Positions 26,801 to 38,800 of a stretch of DNA of 64,000 bases are shown here, in pieces. This DNA comes from Carposina sasakii. Its lineage: Eukaryota > Arthropoda > Insecta > Lepidoptera > Carposinidae. Location: contig CP053172.1 of assembly GCA_014607495.2 (NCBI GenBank), positions 4,974,888 through 5,038,887 of the forward strand, read 5' to 3'. Below the pieces are notes generated by a model, which had not been told where the DNA came from, ran no database searches, and was given only the letters and a program-made list of their open reading frames with translations. Positions within the stretch are counted from its first letter, which is position 1. Every line of letters begins with the position of its first letter. Position numbers and translations under genes: made by a program.

Positions 26801-29800
26801 CAAAAAAAATAATGTGGTTATAGCGGCTGGCACGGTGTGCAGTGGTCGTGGGTTCGATTCCCACTCGGGTGAAGAATTTTTTCCATTTTCTTTATTAATA
26901 ATTTTACAAAAAAATGGTCTAGAATCATCATTCGTAGTCATTTATATGTTGACTTTTCAGAAATCTAATCTAACATGGGGGTTAACAGATTATACCGTTT
27001 CCCCTCCAATCTGTCTGTACAGCCCCCTGATTACCTGATTTGCAATAGCAAAGCCGAAGCAAAGCGAAAGCGAAAATTGTACAATATTCGCCTTGAAATG
27101 TCAAAGTTGCTTTGAAATTCATTTTACGTAATACGAATTTGACAAGCAATCAGCGATTTTTGTACAATTTTCGCTATCGCTTAGCTTTTGCTAGTTAGGT
27201 AATAAGGGGGCTGGAGGCGTTGGCACCGACCTAAACTGTCTGTTCTTTAATTTGAAGCAAATTTACTGTAAAATGTCTTGCTTACCGCTTGCTTAACTCT
27301 ACACACGGGTTATAAGTAATACCCTAGAGCAGTGGTACCCAATTATTTTTTTTCTACGTACCACTCTAAGAAAGACCTCAAACTCGCGTACCCCTTATTG
27401 CAGGAATGATAAATAAATAAGAGATGAAATTAGATATATTTAGAATTTACCATCAAAATACAATACAAGATGAGATGACAGAGAACACCAATTTTATTAA
27501 TGTGACAAATGGGCACGTTTTTCTTTGCACAACTCTAAAAAATCTGGTTGCATAAATATTTTTTGGTAAATTTAGTAATTTTGTTTTTTTTTGGTAGGCG
27601 CCGCGTACCCCTGGGGGTACGTGTACCACTGATTGGGAACCACTGCTCTAGAGGTACAATAACTTACCAGTGAACCTCCCCACCAACCTGTCTCTCCAGC
27701 ACGCGTATGATGAATTTGGTGAGAGCGAGATGTCTCACTTTTAAACGCCAAACTCACAGAGCTAAGTAATAACTAGACAAGGCAAGTGTTTCTACTTGGT
27801 GTGTAAAAAGGGATTGCAAACCACTTCTATCAGCCCTAATTCATTCAGTCTGACTCGAGAACGAGTGTCTATTCAAATTCTTAAGTCTATTTTTTACATG
27901 CAAAGTACATACACTTAGTTTATCTAGTTACTAGTGGCCCGCCCTCGCTTCGCTTCGGTACATATCAATACATAGATACAACTTTATATGTAGGTACAGC
28001 GGTTTTCGTTTAAATTTGGAACTCCCGTTGGTCCCCTTCCCGTGGGAATTTCGGGAAATCCGTTCTTAGAACTTCCTTGTAGCCCTAATCCGATTTCAGC
28101 TTCGTATAAATAGCTGTTTTCGTAAAAAAATTAAATTCCCGTAACTCCCCTTCCCATAGGAATTTCGGGAAATCCGTTCTTAGTGCTCCCTCGCAGTCCC
28201 TAATGAACATACAGGTCCAATTTCAAATTCATATGTATCGCAGTTGTCGTAAAAAAAATGAATTCCCGTTTGTCCCCTTCCCGTGGGAATATCGGGAAAT
28301 CCGTTTGAATTCCCATTTGTCCCCTTCCCTTGGGAATTTCGGGAAATCCGTTTTTAGTCCTTCCTCGTTGTCCCCAATGAACATATATGCCCGATTTCAG
28401 CTTCATTCTTAAGTCTATTTTTTACATGCAAAGTACATACACTTAGTTTATCTAGTTATTAATAGCTCTGTGAGTTTGACGTTTAAAAGTGAGACATCTC
28501 GCTCTCACCAAATTCATCATACGTGTGCTGGAAGTGTTTGCATCATCCTAAGCTCTCCTAACACCGCACCGCCACAAGCTAGTTATGTCCTCTCTATTTC
28601 TACCCTATTTCTATGACCTTTGTGTCTATATTATTGCTGTCCATATACATATACTATGATGATCTCCGACCGTATTTCGGTCAAGGCGACCAATCTCTAC
28701 GGAGATTGGCCAGGTATTGGCAGGAGATATTATAGTGTACAAGTGTGTGCGCAAACACAGATGCACTCTCTATTCCCTCACTCTCATAGTCCGATGGGAC
28801 GGAAAGCCGACACGACCGGAGAGAGATCAGGCGCAGGACCAACGGTTTTACGTGCTTTCCGAGGCACGAGCTAAGTGACAATTTTTAGAACATTAAAATC
28901 TGTACATGAAATAAATTCATTGGTACAAGCCCGTGACTGAGATCGAACTTACGTCTCCCGCTTGCAAGGTGCACGTCTTAACCACTGGGCTATCACCGCC
29001 CTATATGACCATATACATATAATGCAACTTACCAGTGAACAGATTGTACCGTTCTCCCCCGATCTGCCTCTCCTGGAAGTGCTCGCACCTCCCTAAGCTC
29101 TCCTCCCTCAGGTCCCTCACAGACGACAGTACAGCACCACCACATGCACGTTGTGTACGACGCAAGTCTTCGTCCGTCACGCGACCAGCACAGAACATGT
29201 CGCTGCAATTTATATTATTATTATACAGGGTGTAAAAAGACAAGTTTGTTCTTTTAATACCTCGTATTCTTTGTAATAACACGATCATTTTTTTTTCTAT
29301 GGAAGCATCCCTGGGAAACCACGGGTTTTCAAGATATTGAGGTCCAAACTTACATTAATATTATCATTTTTTTAAATATAAATCCATCTGAAATCGGTTA
29401 ACAAACATTTTTTTTAAAGATACCATGTCATAATGTTAGTTTTGTAGGTACATTTATACTTTGCGCATCAAATGAATACATTGCTTGCAATAAAATGACA
29501 GTATTTTTTTCATAATTGTTGGTTTGTTCCATAGAAAAAAAATGATCGTAACCTTACAAAGAATACGACGTACTAAAAAAACATTGTTGTCTTTTTACAC
29601 CCTGTATACACACGTAGCATATAGATGAAATTATTAGAAACATTCAGTCCCGAAATCCTCAATAAAATCCCGAGATTTTTCCCCAAACCGGTAGTTTCCG
29701 AATTCCATCAATCCCTCACCTGTCAGCAAAGTACAGACTCCCCAAAAAATTCAGCAATGAACTTTCACCGGACTCCCGGGACTTTTTTATTTCCGGAATT

Positions 29801-32800
29801 TCCTCCCCAAATCCCGGTTTCTCCCGCTTTGAACCTATCAATCACCTACCGGTCGGCAAAGTACTGCGTGGCCACGTCCCCGATGGGCAGTTTGCTGAGC
29901 ACCACGCTGGCCCCGCTCTGATGTAGTGCGGCTAACTTTTCGTACAGGATGCTCCACTCTGCATCCACCACCTTCTGGTATTCGCGCACGTTGTCCACTC
30001 TCACCTGTAATAATTTATTTCGGACAATAAGCCATCCATAATGGGTTAGTAACAAGACTATGTCAGTGTACTTGTAGTGATCTCACGATCACCCGTTTTG
30101 TCACGGACTTAATTTTATATTGTTATTGTGTGTTGTCCAAATTATTATTATTATTTACATAATTATTTATTTCATGTACTTATGCAATTATTTTATTTAC
30201 AATTTTAAAATATAAATCGAGGGACAAACAGACAGCGTCAAACTATGTCGCGCATTAGATATCTGCGGCATGACGCAACCGGCGTCTATTGTGCACAGGC
30301 TACCTCAGCACCGCGCACCCCGTGCATTCCCAAGGCCTGCGCACCCGACGACCGGCCGCAAGCGCCGCCTCCCGGCAGTCTGCCTATAACACCGACGCGG
30401 AACGTATGTCTGTTTGCTCCCCGACGACTCGCTTAAATACGTGCGTTCTCATTTGCAATATCCCATTGCCTATTGCTTTCCCATCTCGCTTGACTGTGCA
30501 GCACCTTCTATTCTTTCTTAAGCTTAGCCTTCTTAACGCTTTATACTTTAATTAAATTTTCGAGCTAACTTAGAACTACTCAGGTCTGTGGCGTACCTAT
30601 GGGAGGTCGGGTGACCGTCCTAATTTTTACAGGATCAGGTCAGCCGATCTACCTTATCAGGTAGCGTGTCCAAAATGCTGGCTGCGTTGCCGCGCTGGAT
30701 GGCCATGCTTACTCCTTGGCCTAAGTACGAGCCGCCCGGACAGGTCTCTGTATATTTTGAGCGCCGCCCGTCCCCAAGGGTCCAGGGTCTCCACGCCGAA
30801 CGGCGCAAATGAGTAGCCTCCGTCGAGGCTTTCATTAAATTTAAATTATTTAAAACAATTTCAATTAAATGTGACTGTAATATTAAATTAATGTGTCCAT
30901 CTTGGGGCATGCAAGTCCACCCGATGGCCCACATATCGACTATCCAGCCGGCTCGCTTTTGGAACTGGCCCGTATTCTGCTGAGTATAGAGGAATAAGAT
31001 GTAGACATAGAGTGCTAATGTCATACAAACAGTTTCGATGCACCATTAGACTTTTCGGTGCCTCACCTCACTGATTCCAGTCCTTGACACATAGATTGCA
31101 TTACTATACATTACAATACATTAGTAATGTAGTACATTACTATACATTACACTAATAGAATCTAAGTGTCAAGGACTGGAATTGTGAGACACCGAAAAGT
31201 CTAATGGTGCATCAAAATAATTAGTATGACATTAGCACTCTATGACATGTTATTCCTCTATGACCCGAGTGAGATTTGAACTCACGAAAATAATATCATG
31301 TAAGTGAATATTACTTTAAGAATAATGTTCGCGTTTCACTGCACACGAGTATACCTTCAAAAGGTGCGAACTAAATGTTCATATTTCTTAATCGTAAATG
31401 ACTACGCAATCTGTTTAGATAATCATGAAGCCTCATGTCTACTATCGTGATCCACACAATAATTGTTCAGACAGCGGATCCGTTGTTTTTAATCATTGGC
31501 ATCATAACTGTTTTTGCTTAGTTCTACAGGGTGTCACATACCCCTTCTGTTACACCCTGTTGTTTGGTTCCTAAACATTGTAAAGAACAGCGCCATCTAT
31601 CTCGCTGATGATATCCACTAGCTTAATTATTACCATGCAATAAGGTCCTCATCAATATCCATGCAAAGGGTTCAAGCAGATCGAGATAGATGGTGCCGTC
31701 TCTAAAACACCTAAAAACCATATCACTAAGTAATTACCATAGTCAAGTCAATATTATAAATATAATAATATAAAATATCTTGACTAAGATAAATTTTTTT
31801 AAAAAAAAACACTTCTCCATTAATATAATCCGTTAGGATATGGTTGATTGTTTCATCTTTAAACATTGTGCTGAGGGATTCAGCTTTGTTTGCCGAGATT
31901 TGGCTAGTGTATAGCTATCGGGATGAAAAATAACGTTGCCAATATGTAATTTAGAAAAGAGATGGTAAAATTCGTCATCCGAGTAATTGACCAGGTGGCT
32001 CAGTGGTTATAGCGGCTGGCACGGTCTGCAGTGGTCGTGGGTTCGATTCCCGCTCGGGTGAAGAATTTTTTCCATTTTCTTTAATTACATAATAATTTTA
32101 TTATATATTATAAATGCAAAATTATTTCTGTCTCGCTTTCACGCCAAAACTACTGAACCGATACAAATGAAATTTGGTATAGAGGTAGTCTAGTGCCTGT
32201 GAAAAGACATAGGCTACTTTTTATCCCAGATGATTTGGATATTTAGCACGGAGAAGAAATAAAAGAGGAGTAGCGGCCGAGTATATTTTCATACAAAAAT
32301 AGTGTGCCGCGGAGCGGGGGTGAAGTATGTGACGCGAGGAGCATTGAACACTGTAGCCCTGCCCATTTACATAGAAACCACCTTGTAGTGACTAGTCAAA
32401 CTACTTGCTCATTATCAATATGGTTCAAGATTGTTTTACTAGTGCAATTACTCATCACTAGATGGCAATATACGTTTTAGTAAAAAACTGATAAAAGTGC
32501 TAGTGTCTTTGTAATTTTAATACGGTTACATTTCAGAGCACAAGCGTGTGGTTACATCTACTGCGTTACACTGACGCTGAAGCTCCGCCCCTATCATGAC
32601 TTCATGGCCTCACGACTCACTTCATAGTCCCACCTCCTCTTTTATACCTTCATGATATTTTGTTATTTCTGTAGTCCACGCAGACGGAATCGCGGGCGTC
32701 CACTAGTCCACATATATGTAGTTTTAAATCATAATAAGTGAGACAGACAGATTTACTTTAGCATTTAACATTAGCAAGGATTATATACAGTAGCCTCGTG

Positions 32801-35800
32801 GTGCCGGTAGAGTAGAGTTTGTACCACCCCTGCCTGCCCGTGGGTATCGTACGAGGCGATTAAGGGTTTCCGGGAGGTGGGCAACAGCGCCTCCCGTACT
32901 GACAATATAGTCCGAAAATAACACTGCGGTCACCAACCCGCCTGCCCAGCGTGGTGACTATGGACAAAACCCCCCTGTGACAGTAGCCGTGTGGCGTGCC
33001 CTGGGGGAGGCCTACGTCCAGCAGTGGACTGCAATAGGCTGAAAAAGAAGATATACAGTTATCCAAAATAAATCTTACCTCAGCATTATCCCTTTCCGCT
33101 TTCAACTCGAGTTCAATATTGAGCAGAGCGATCTTACAGTCCGCGTAACTTTTCGGCTGCATCTCAAACCCGGCATAGCTGAATGTCTTCTTGAAAGCCA
33201 CTCCGTCCACCAGGAATGAGTCTTCAAGCGCACCACCCGAAACTTTCTTTATGCCTGAAAGTTGACGTTTCAATTTATGTGAATACTTTTTTAGACTAGG
33301 GAATGTATCGCTATTCTAAAGCCTATATCATTTGGCAGTATTAAGAAGATAGAACGTAGACATTTCTATAAGTTTTATACAGGGTTAATTTAAAAACATT
33401 AATAACCTCGCAGGACTAGATAGCTAAAATCATAAACAACAACATTTGTTCTACGAGTTTTATCATAACTCAACACATTAATTAGAAATGATTTTCCAAG
33501 CTTTTATTGTACTGTCGTGACATTTGTAAGTCTATGTTCCATTCGTAGAAGGTTGACGCGCGCGATCGCGGCTCACCTGTGTTATGTACAGACTTAAGAA
33601 CATTCAGAAGTAATATTAAATTGATATTTATTTTTGTGCTCTAACTGTGTGCCACATAAAGAAGCTCAGGATCGCACAGCGAGCGATGGAGAGAGCTATG
33701 CTTGGAATCTCTCTGCGTGATCGAATCAGAAAAGAGAAGATCCGCAGACGTACAAATATCACCGACATAGCTCAACGGTCCAGCAAGCTGAAGTGGCAAT
33801 GGGCAGGGCACATAGCTTGAAGAACTGATGGCCGATGGAGTCGGAAAGATCTAGAGTGGATACCACGTATCGGTAAGCGCAGCGTGGGAAGGCCACCCGC
33901 GAGGTGGACGGACGACCTGGCCGAGGTCGCGGGCGTCGGTTGGATGCAGGCTGCTTCCGACCGGTCGGAGTGGAGGTTGTTGGGGGAGGCCTATGTCCAA
34001 CAGTGGACTTCTCAGGGCTGTAAATGATTTATTTTTGTATAAAAGTAAAATATGTCAAATTATCAAAACTCGTAGAACAAATGTATTTGTTTAAGATGGT
34101 ATAGCTACCTAGTCTTGCGAGGTTATTGATGTTTTAAAATTAACCCTTATTAAGCTGAAGCTTGAAATAAACGATAAAATTATTGTTTGCGCTTTAGCCA
34201 GGTTGATCTTGGGTTTCCTTGTCTAAATTTTATTCTTGATAAAATTCGTCATCCGAGTAATTGACCCGGTGGCTCAGTGGTGAGAGCGCTGGCACGCGGA
34301 ATGCAGAGGTCGTGGGTTCGATTCCCACCCGGGTGAGGATTTTCTTCCATTTCTTTATTAATAATTTTATAATAATGTAAATATTTAGCCTCATATATGT
34401 TGTGATCCTCACAGCACATCATCAGTAATTGGATCCGTGTTTATAATCATAGGCTAATGCTATTTCCTTGCCATTTCCTAACTACACAGTGTGGTCACTC
34501 TACTAAGTCTACCCCTACTCTCCATACTTTAACGTATGGTTGGTCACCCTACTCTGTGCGTGTCGTGTGGTCACCCTACCCACATCACACTGATTCTAAA
34601 GTGTAGATTCTAAATTCACTTTACGCATAAGTCAACAGTGTCGTGTGGTCACCCTACTAGGTCGCGTCTCACGGCGATTGTGTCGAGCGGTCACCCTACT
34701 AAGTCGCGTCTTACGGCGATTGTTTCGAGCGGTCACCCTAAGTCGCGTCTTACGGCGATTGTGTCGCGCGGTCACCCTACTAAGTCGCGTCTTACGGCGA
34801 TTATGTCGCGTGGTCACCCTACTAAGTCGCGTCTTACGGCGATTGTGTCGCGCGGTCACCCTACTAAGTCGCGTCTTACGGCGATTGTGTCGAGCGGTCA
34901 CCCTACTAAGTCGTGTCTTACGGCGATTGTGTCGCGCGGTCACCCTACTAAGTCGCGTCGTATGGTCACCCTACTAAGTCGCGTCGTATGGTCACCCGGC
35001 TGACTCTAACGTGTCTGTGTACACACGTCACCCTACTCACCGATCATGTCGACGGGCAGCAACGGCGCGTCCAGGGACAGCACTGCGTCGACAACCATAC
35101 GTGAAAAGTGCGCCGTTTGTGTGTGGATCAGTTTCGATGACATGGCTGTTGCTGCACATTTCTGCAACAACTCCCTGAGAAGAAATACCACCGCGTTAAT
35201 ACAGACATATCTGTAGCGGAGCCATCTGTCGGATGCAGGAGAGAACCTAAATAAATGATCGAATGCAAAATCCTAGAACGCGATATCGAAGTTTCTCATA
35301 ATTATTGGAATATACGACGGCCGACTGGTCTAGTAGGTAGTGACCCTGCCTGCGACGCCATAGGTCCTGGGTTCGAATCCCGGTAGGTGCAAACATTGAT
35401 ATGATGAATATCAATGTGTGTTTCCGAGTCATGGATGTTTATATATTTATCTATGTATTTATACAGGATGTCCAAGAACCTGGCGTCCAACTGGATTCCC
35501 ACGATGCCCCAAGTTCTAACAGTACTCAGAAAAATATTTTAAAAAATCCACCCCATGTACTTACAGAATTATACTGATTTCAAAAAAAAGGGGGAAATGA
35601 GCACCCTGTGACATACTTTTGAATGCTGTGACTGCTAATGCTGATAATTTCGATATTTATTGGAGGTTTTGTAATCTAGGGTATTGCTGTGTCTAAATAG
35701 AATGTAAAAATAAAGTACTTATTGTACCATTTTAAAATAAAATATTATTTTAACTAAAGGTGATATGGAAAACTATTGAATTTCGCAACTTTGACCGACT

Positions 35801-38800
35801 GTAGTGTAAAAAAAATGTACCAAAATAGTATGGCAAGTGACGTCAAATTTTGACGCGTTTATTCCTCTTTTTAAAAAGGTATAATACTTACACATTAATT
35901 TGAAAAAAAAAATTTTTGATAATATTTTTACTCAACAACCCAATTTTTACGATGTCTTACAGAATTCTTAGAAAGAAAAATTTACGACGAATTGAATCTA
36001 ACCTCTAAAGAATTACTATTGTATGCTCATAAAAATAACAACAGGCCTCTCAAAAAACAGGTTAGACCGTAAGGGACGGTATGTGCATGCATCTCACCAT
36101 AGTGATTCGTTATTACAACAGGAGGGAGCAAGACAGAAACTATCTTTGCGATTTGCTGGTTCTTCTTTATGGTACCCCATTATTCAGGTAAGAGTGAGGG
36201 AGAAAAAGGTTAGAGGTGCGAGTGAGATAGATAGTGACGCTATCTGGGATCGTGCTATTTAGGATAACAGTACGGTCAGTACGCGTCACTGCCTCCTGCC
36301 GTTACTACGCACCTCTCTCTTATTGTTACCATTGATCACGTACTACGATTTAAAGCTTTGTTTATTGGACTCGATTACTCTTTGTGCTCTGGACTTTGAA
36401 ACGAACTCTTTACGACGACCTTTGCCTGTGTTTGGACAGTTTGTGTTTTGTGTGTGCTACCATGGCGACCTACACTCCGCAAGAATACGCAAATATGCAC
36501 TACATTTATGGAGAATGTAGAGGTAATGGACGAGCTGCAGCGAGACTTTACAGAGAAAGGTATCCGAGGGCTACGCGATATCCCGACCATCGAGTTTTCA
36601 TTAATGTGCACAGATCACTATGTGACGGGCGGTTCCCCAATCAAGTAGCTGGTGAAGGACGACCCGTAAATGACTTCATACGCGATGAAGTTTTAGAGGC
36701 GGTGTCGGCAAATCCAAGCATCTCTGTGCGAGGAATAGAAGCTGATACGGGGATACCGAAGAGCACAGCTCACAGTATTCTCCAAAAAGAAGAATATCAT
36801 CCGTACCACGTACAGCGAGTGCAAAGTCTTTTACCTCGAGACTATCCGAGCCGAGTCGCGTTTTGTGAAACAATCCTGCAAAAACATCGAGAAGACGAAA
36901 ACTTTATCGACAAAATTTTGTGGTCAGATGAATCAAAATTTAAGAAGGATGGCTACATGAACCTACACAACTTGCACGAGTGGCATGTGGAAAATCCGCA
37001 CTTGATGCGAGAAGATAGATCCCAGTACCGGTTCAAAGTGAACATGTGGACCGGTATTCTCTGTGGGAATATTATTGGTCCATTTGAGATGCCCGAGAAT
37101 TTGACTGGCGAATCATATTTAAATTTTCTTCAAAATGATTTGCCAAACTTACTAGAAGAGACCCCACCAGATATGTGGTTCCAACACGACGGCTGTCCAG
37201 CACATTTTCGCGTATCCGTTAGAGAGTTTTTGGACGAGCAATACCCGAACAGGTGGATTGGGCGATCAGGAACAATCCCGTGGCCAGCCCGCTCACCTGA
37301 CTTAAATCCGCTGGATTTTTTTTTCTGGGGAACTATGAAGGAGCTCGTTTATGCGAAGCCCATTAATGACATCGCTGACCTTCGTGAGAAGATAACACAA
37401 GCAGTGCAGGTGATACGTCAAAAAAGTTACTCGCGAAACATAAAGCGGTCCTTTTTAAGGAGAGTGAGAGCTTGTATTGCCGCGGGTGGTCAACATTTTG
37501 AACATTTATTGTAATAAAATATCTTTAAACTAACATTCTTTGCTTTTATTCTACTGGGAACCCATCTACCTGTGTGTATTTCCTTCTTGCTCACTCTTGG
37601 AACCGAAGTAAATAATAGTAGTAACATAACAGTTTCTAAGATAAGAAAGGGTCCGACAGTTACCGTTAGTAGGTAGGCACTTCGTAAAAATTGGGTTGTT
37701 GAGTAAAAATATTATCAAAATTTTTTTTTTCAAATTAATGTGTAAGTATTATACCTTTTTAAAAAGAGGAATAAACGCGTCAAAATTTGACGTCACTTGC
37801 CATACTATTTTGGTACATTTTTTTTACACTACAGTCGGTCAAAGTTGCGAAATTCAATAGTTTTCCATATCACCTTTAGTTAAAATAATATTTTATTTTA
37901 AAATGGTACAATAAGTACTTTATTTTTACATTCTATTTAGACACAGCAATACCCTAGATTACAAAACCTCCAATAAATATCGAAATTATCAGCATTAGCA
38001 GTCACAGCATTCAAAAGTATGTCACAGGGTGCTCATTTCCCCTTTTTTTTTTGAAATCAGTATAATTCTGTAAGTACATGGGGTGGATTTTTTAAAATAT
38101 TTTTCTGAGTACTGTTAGAACTTGGGGCATCGTGGGAATCCAGTTGGACGCCAGGTTCTTGGACACCCAACTTGGCGTCCAACTGGATTCCCACGATGCC
38201 CCAAGTTCTAACAGTACTCAGAAAAATATTTTAAAAAATCCACCCCATGTACTTACAGAATTATACTGATTTCAAAAAAAAGGGGGAAATGAGCATCCTG
38301 TGACATACTTTTGAATGCTGTGACTGCTAATGCTGATAATTTCGATATTTATTGGAGGTTTTGTAATCTAGGGTATTGCTGTGTCTAAATAGAATGTAAA
38401 AATAAAGTACTTATTGTACCATTTTAAAATAAAATATTATTTTAACTAAAGGTGATATGGAAAACTATTGAATTTCGCAACTTTGACCGACTGTAGTGTA
38501 AAAAAAATGTACCAAAATAGTATGGCAAGTGACGTCAAATTTTGACGCGTTTATTCCTCTTTTTAAAAAGGTATAATACTTACACATTAATTTGAAAAAA
38601 AAAATTTTTGATAATATTTTTACTCAACAACCCAATTTTTACGATGTCTTACAGAATTCTTAGAAAGAAAAATTTACGACGAATTGAATCTAACCTCTAA
38701 AGAATTACTATTGTATGCTCATAAAAATAACAACAGGCCTCTCAAAAAACAGGTTTGACCGTAAGGGACGGTATGTGCATGCATCTCACCATAGTGATTC

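Larger units (their letters stand above)
27661..28590 (-). pseudogene. Second decayed copy of CCT7 exon 10, split by a foldback element
   Basis: 27661-27698 matches the donor end of exon 10 (AACTTACCAGTGAAC is identical), and 28534-28590 matches the next segment (TGGAAGTGTTTGCATC, then CCTAAGCTCTCCT identical). The foldback element between them separates the halves. Stop codons and deletions make it non-coding. Confidence 0.7.

Noticed and set aside
28200..28412. Frames with repeated [14 protein letters not shown] peptides
   Set aside because: They come from the ~125-base tandem repeat units, as do those at 58105-58486.
34255..34330. A possible genuine tRNA gene
   Set aside because: It folds roughly, but the same head with variants and the same tail occurs at 8.9, 26.8, 32.0 and 51.5 kb; this is a dispersed tRNA-derived repeat.
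34638..34996. CRISPR-like array
   Set aside because: Units are contiguous and homogeneous without unique spacers; a minisatellite in a eukaryotic intron.
34632..35003. Overlapping open frames on both strands with repeated Arg/His/Thr peptides
   Set aside because: They are read-outs of a 42-base tandem repeat whose length is a multiple of three.
35316..35400. tRNA gene signal with GGTTCGAATCC
   Set aside because: Part of SINE-1, repeated in at least five places with the same 3' body.
36384..36461. 26-residue N-terminal extension of the transposases
   Set aside because: Cys/Leu-rich, no match to the domain; the next ATG has a much better context and begins the recognised HTH domain.
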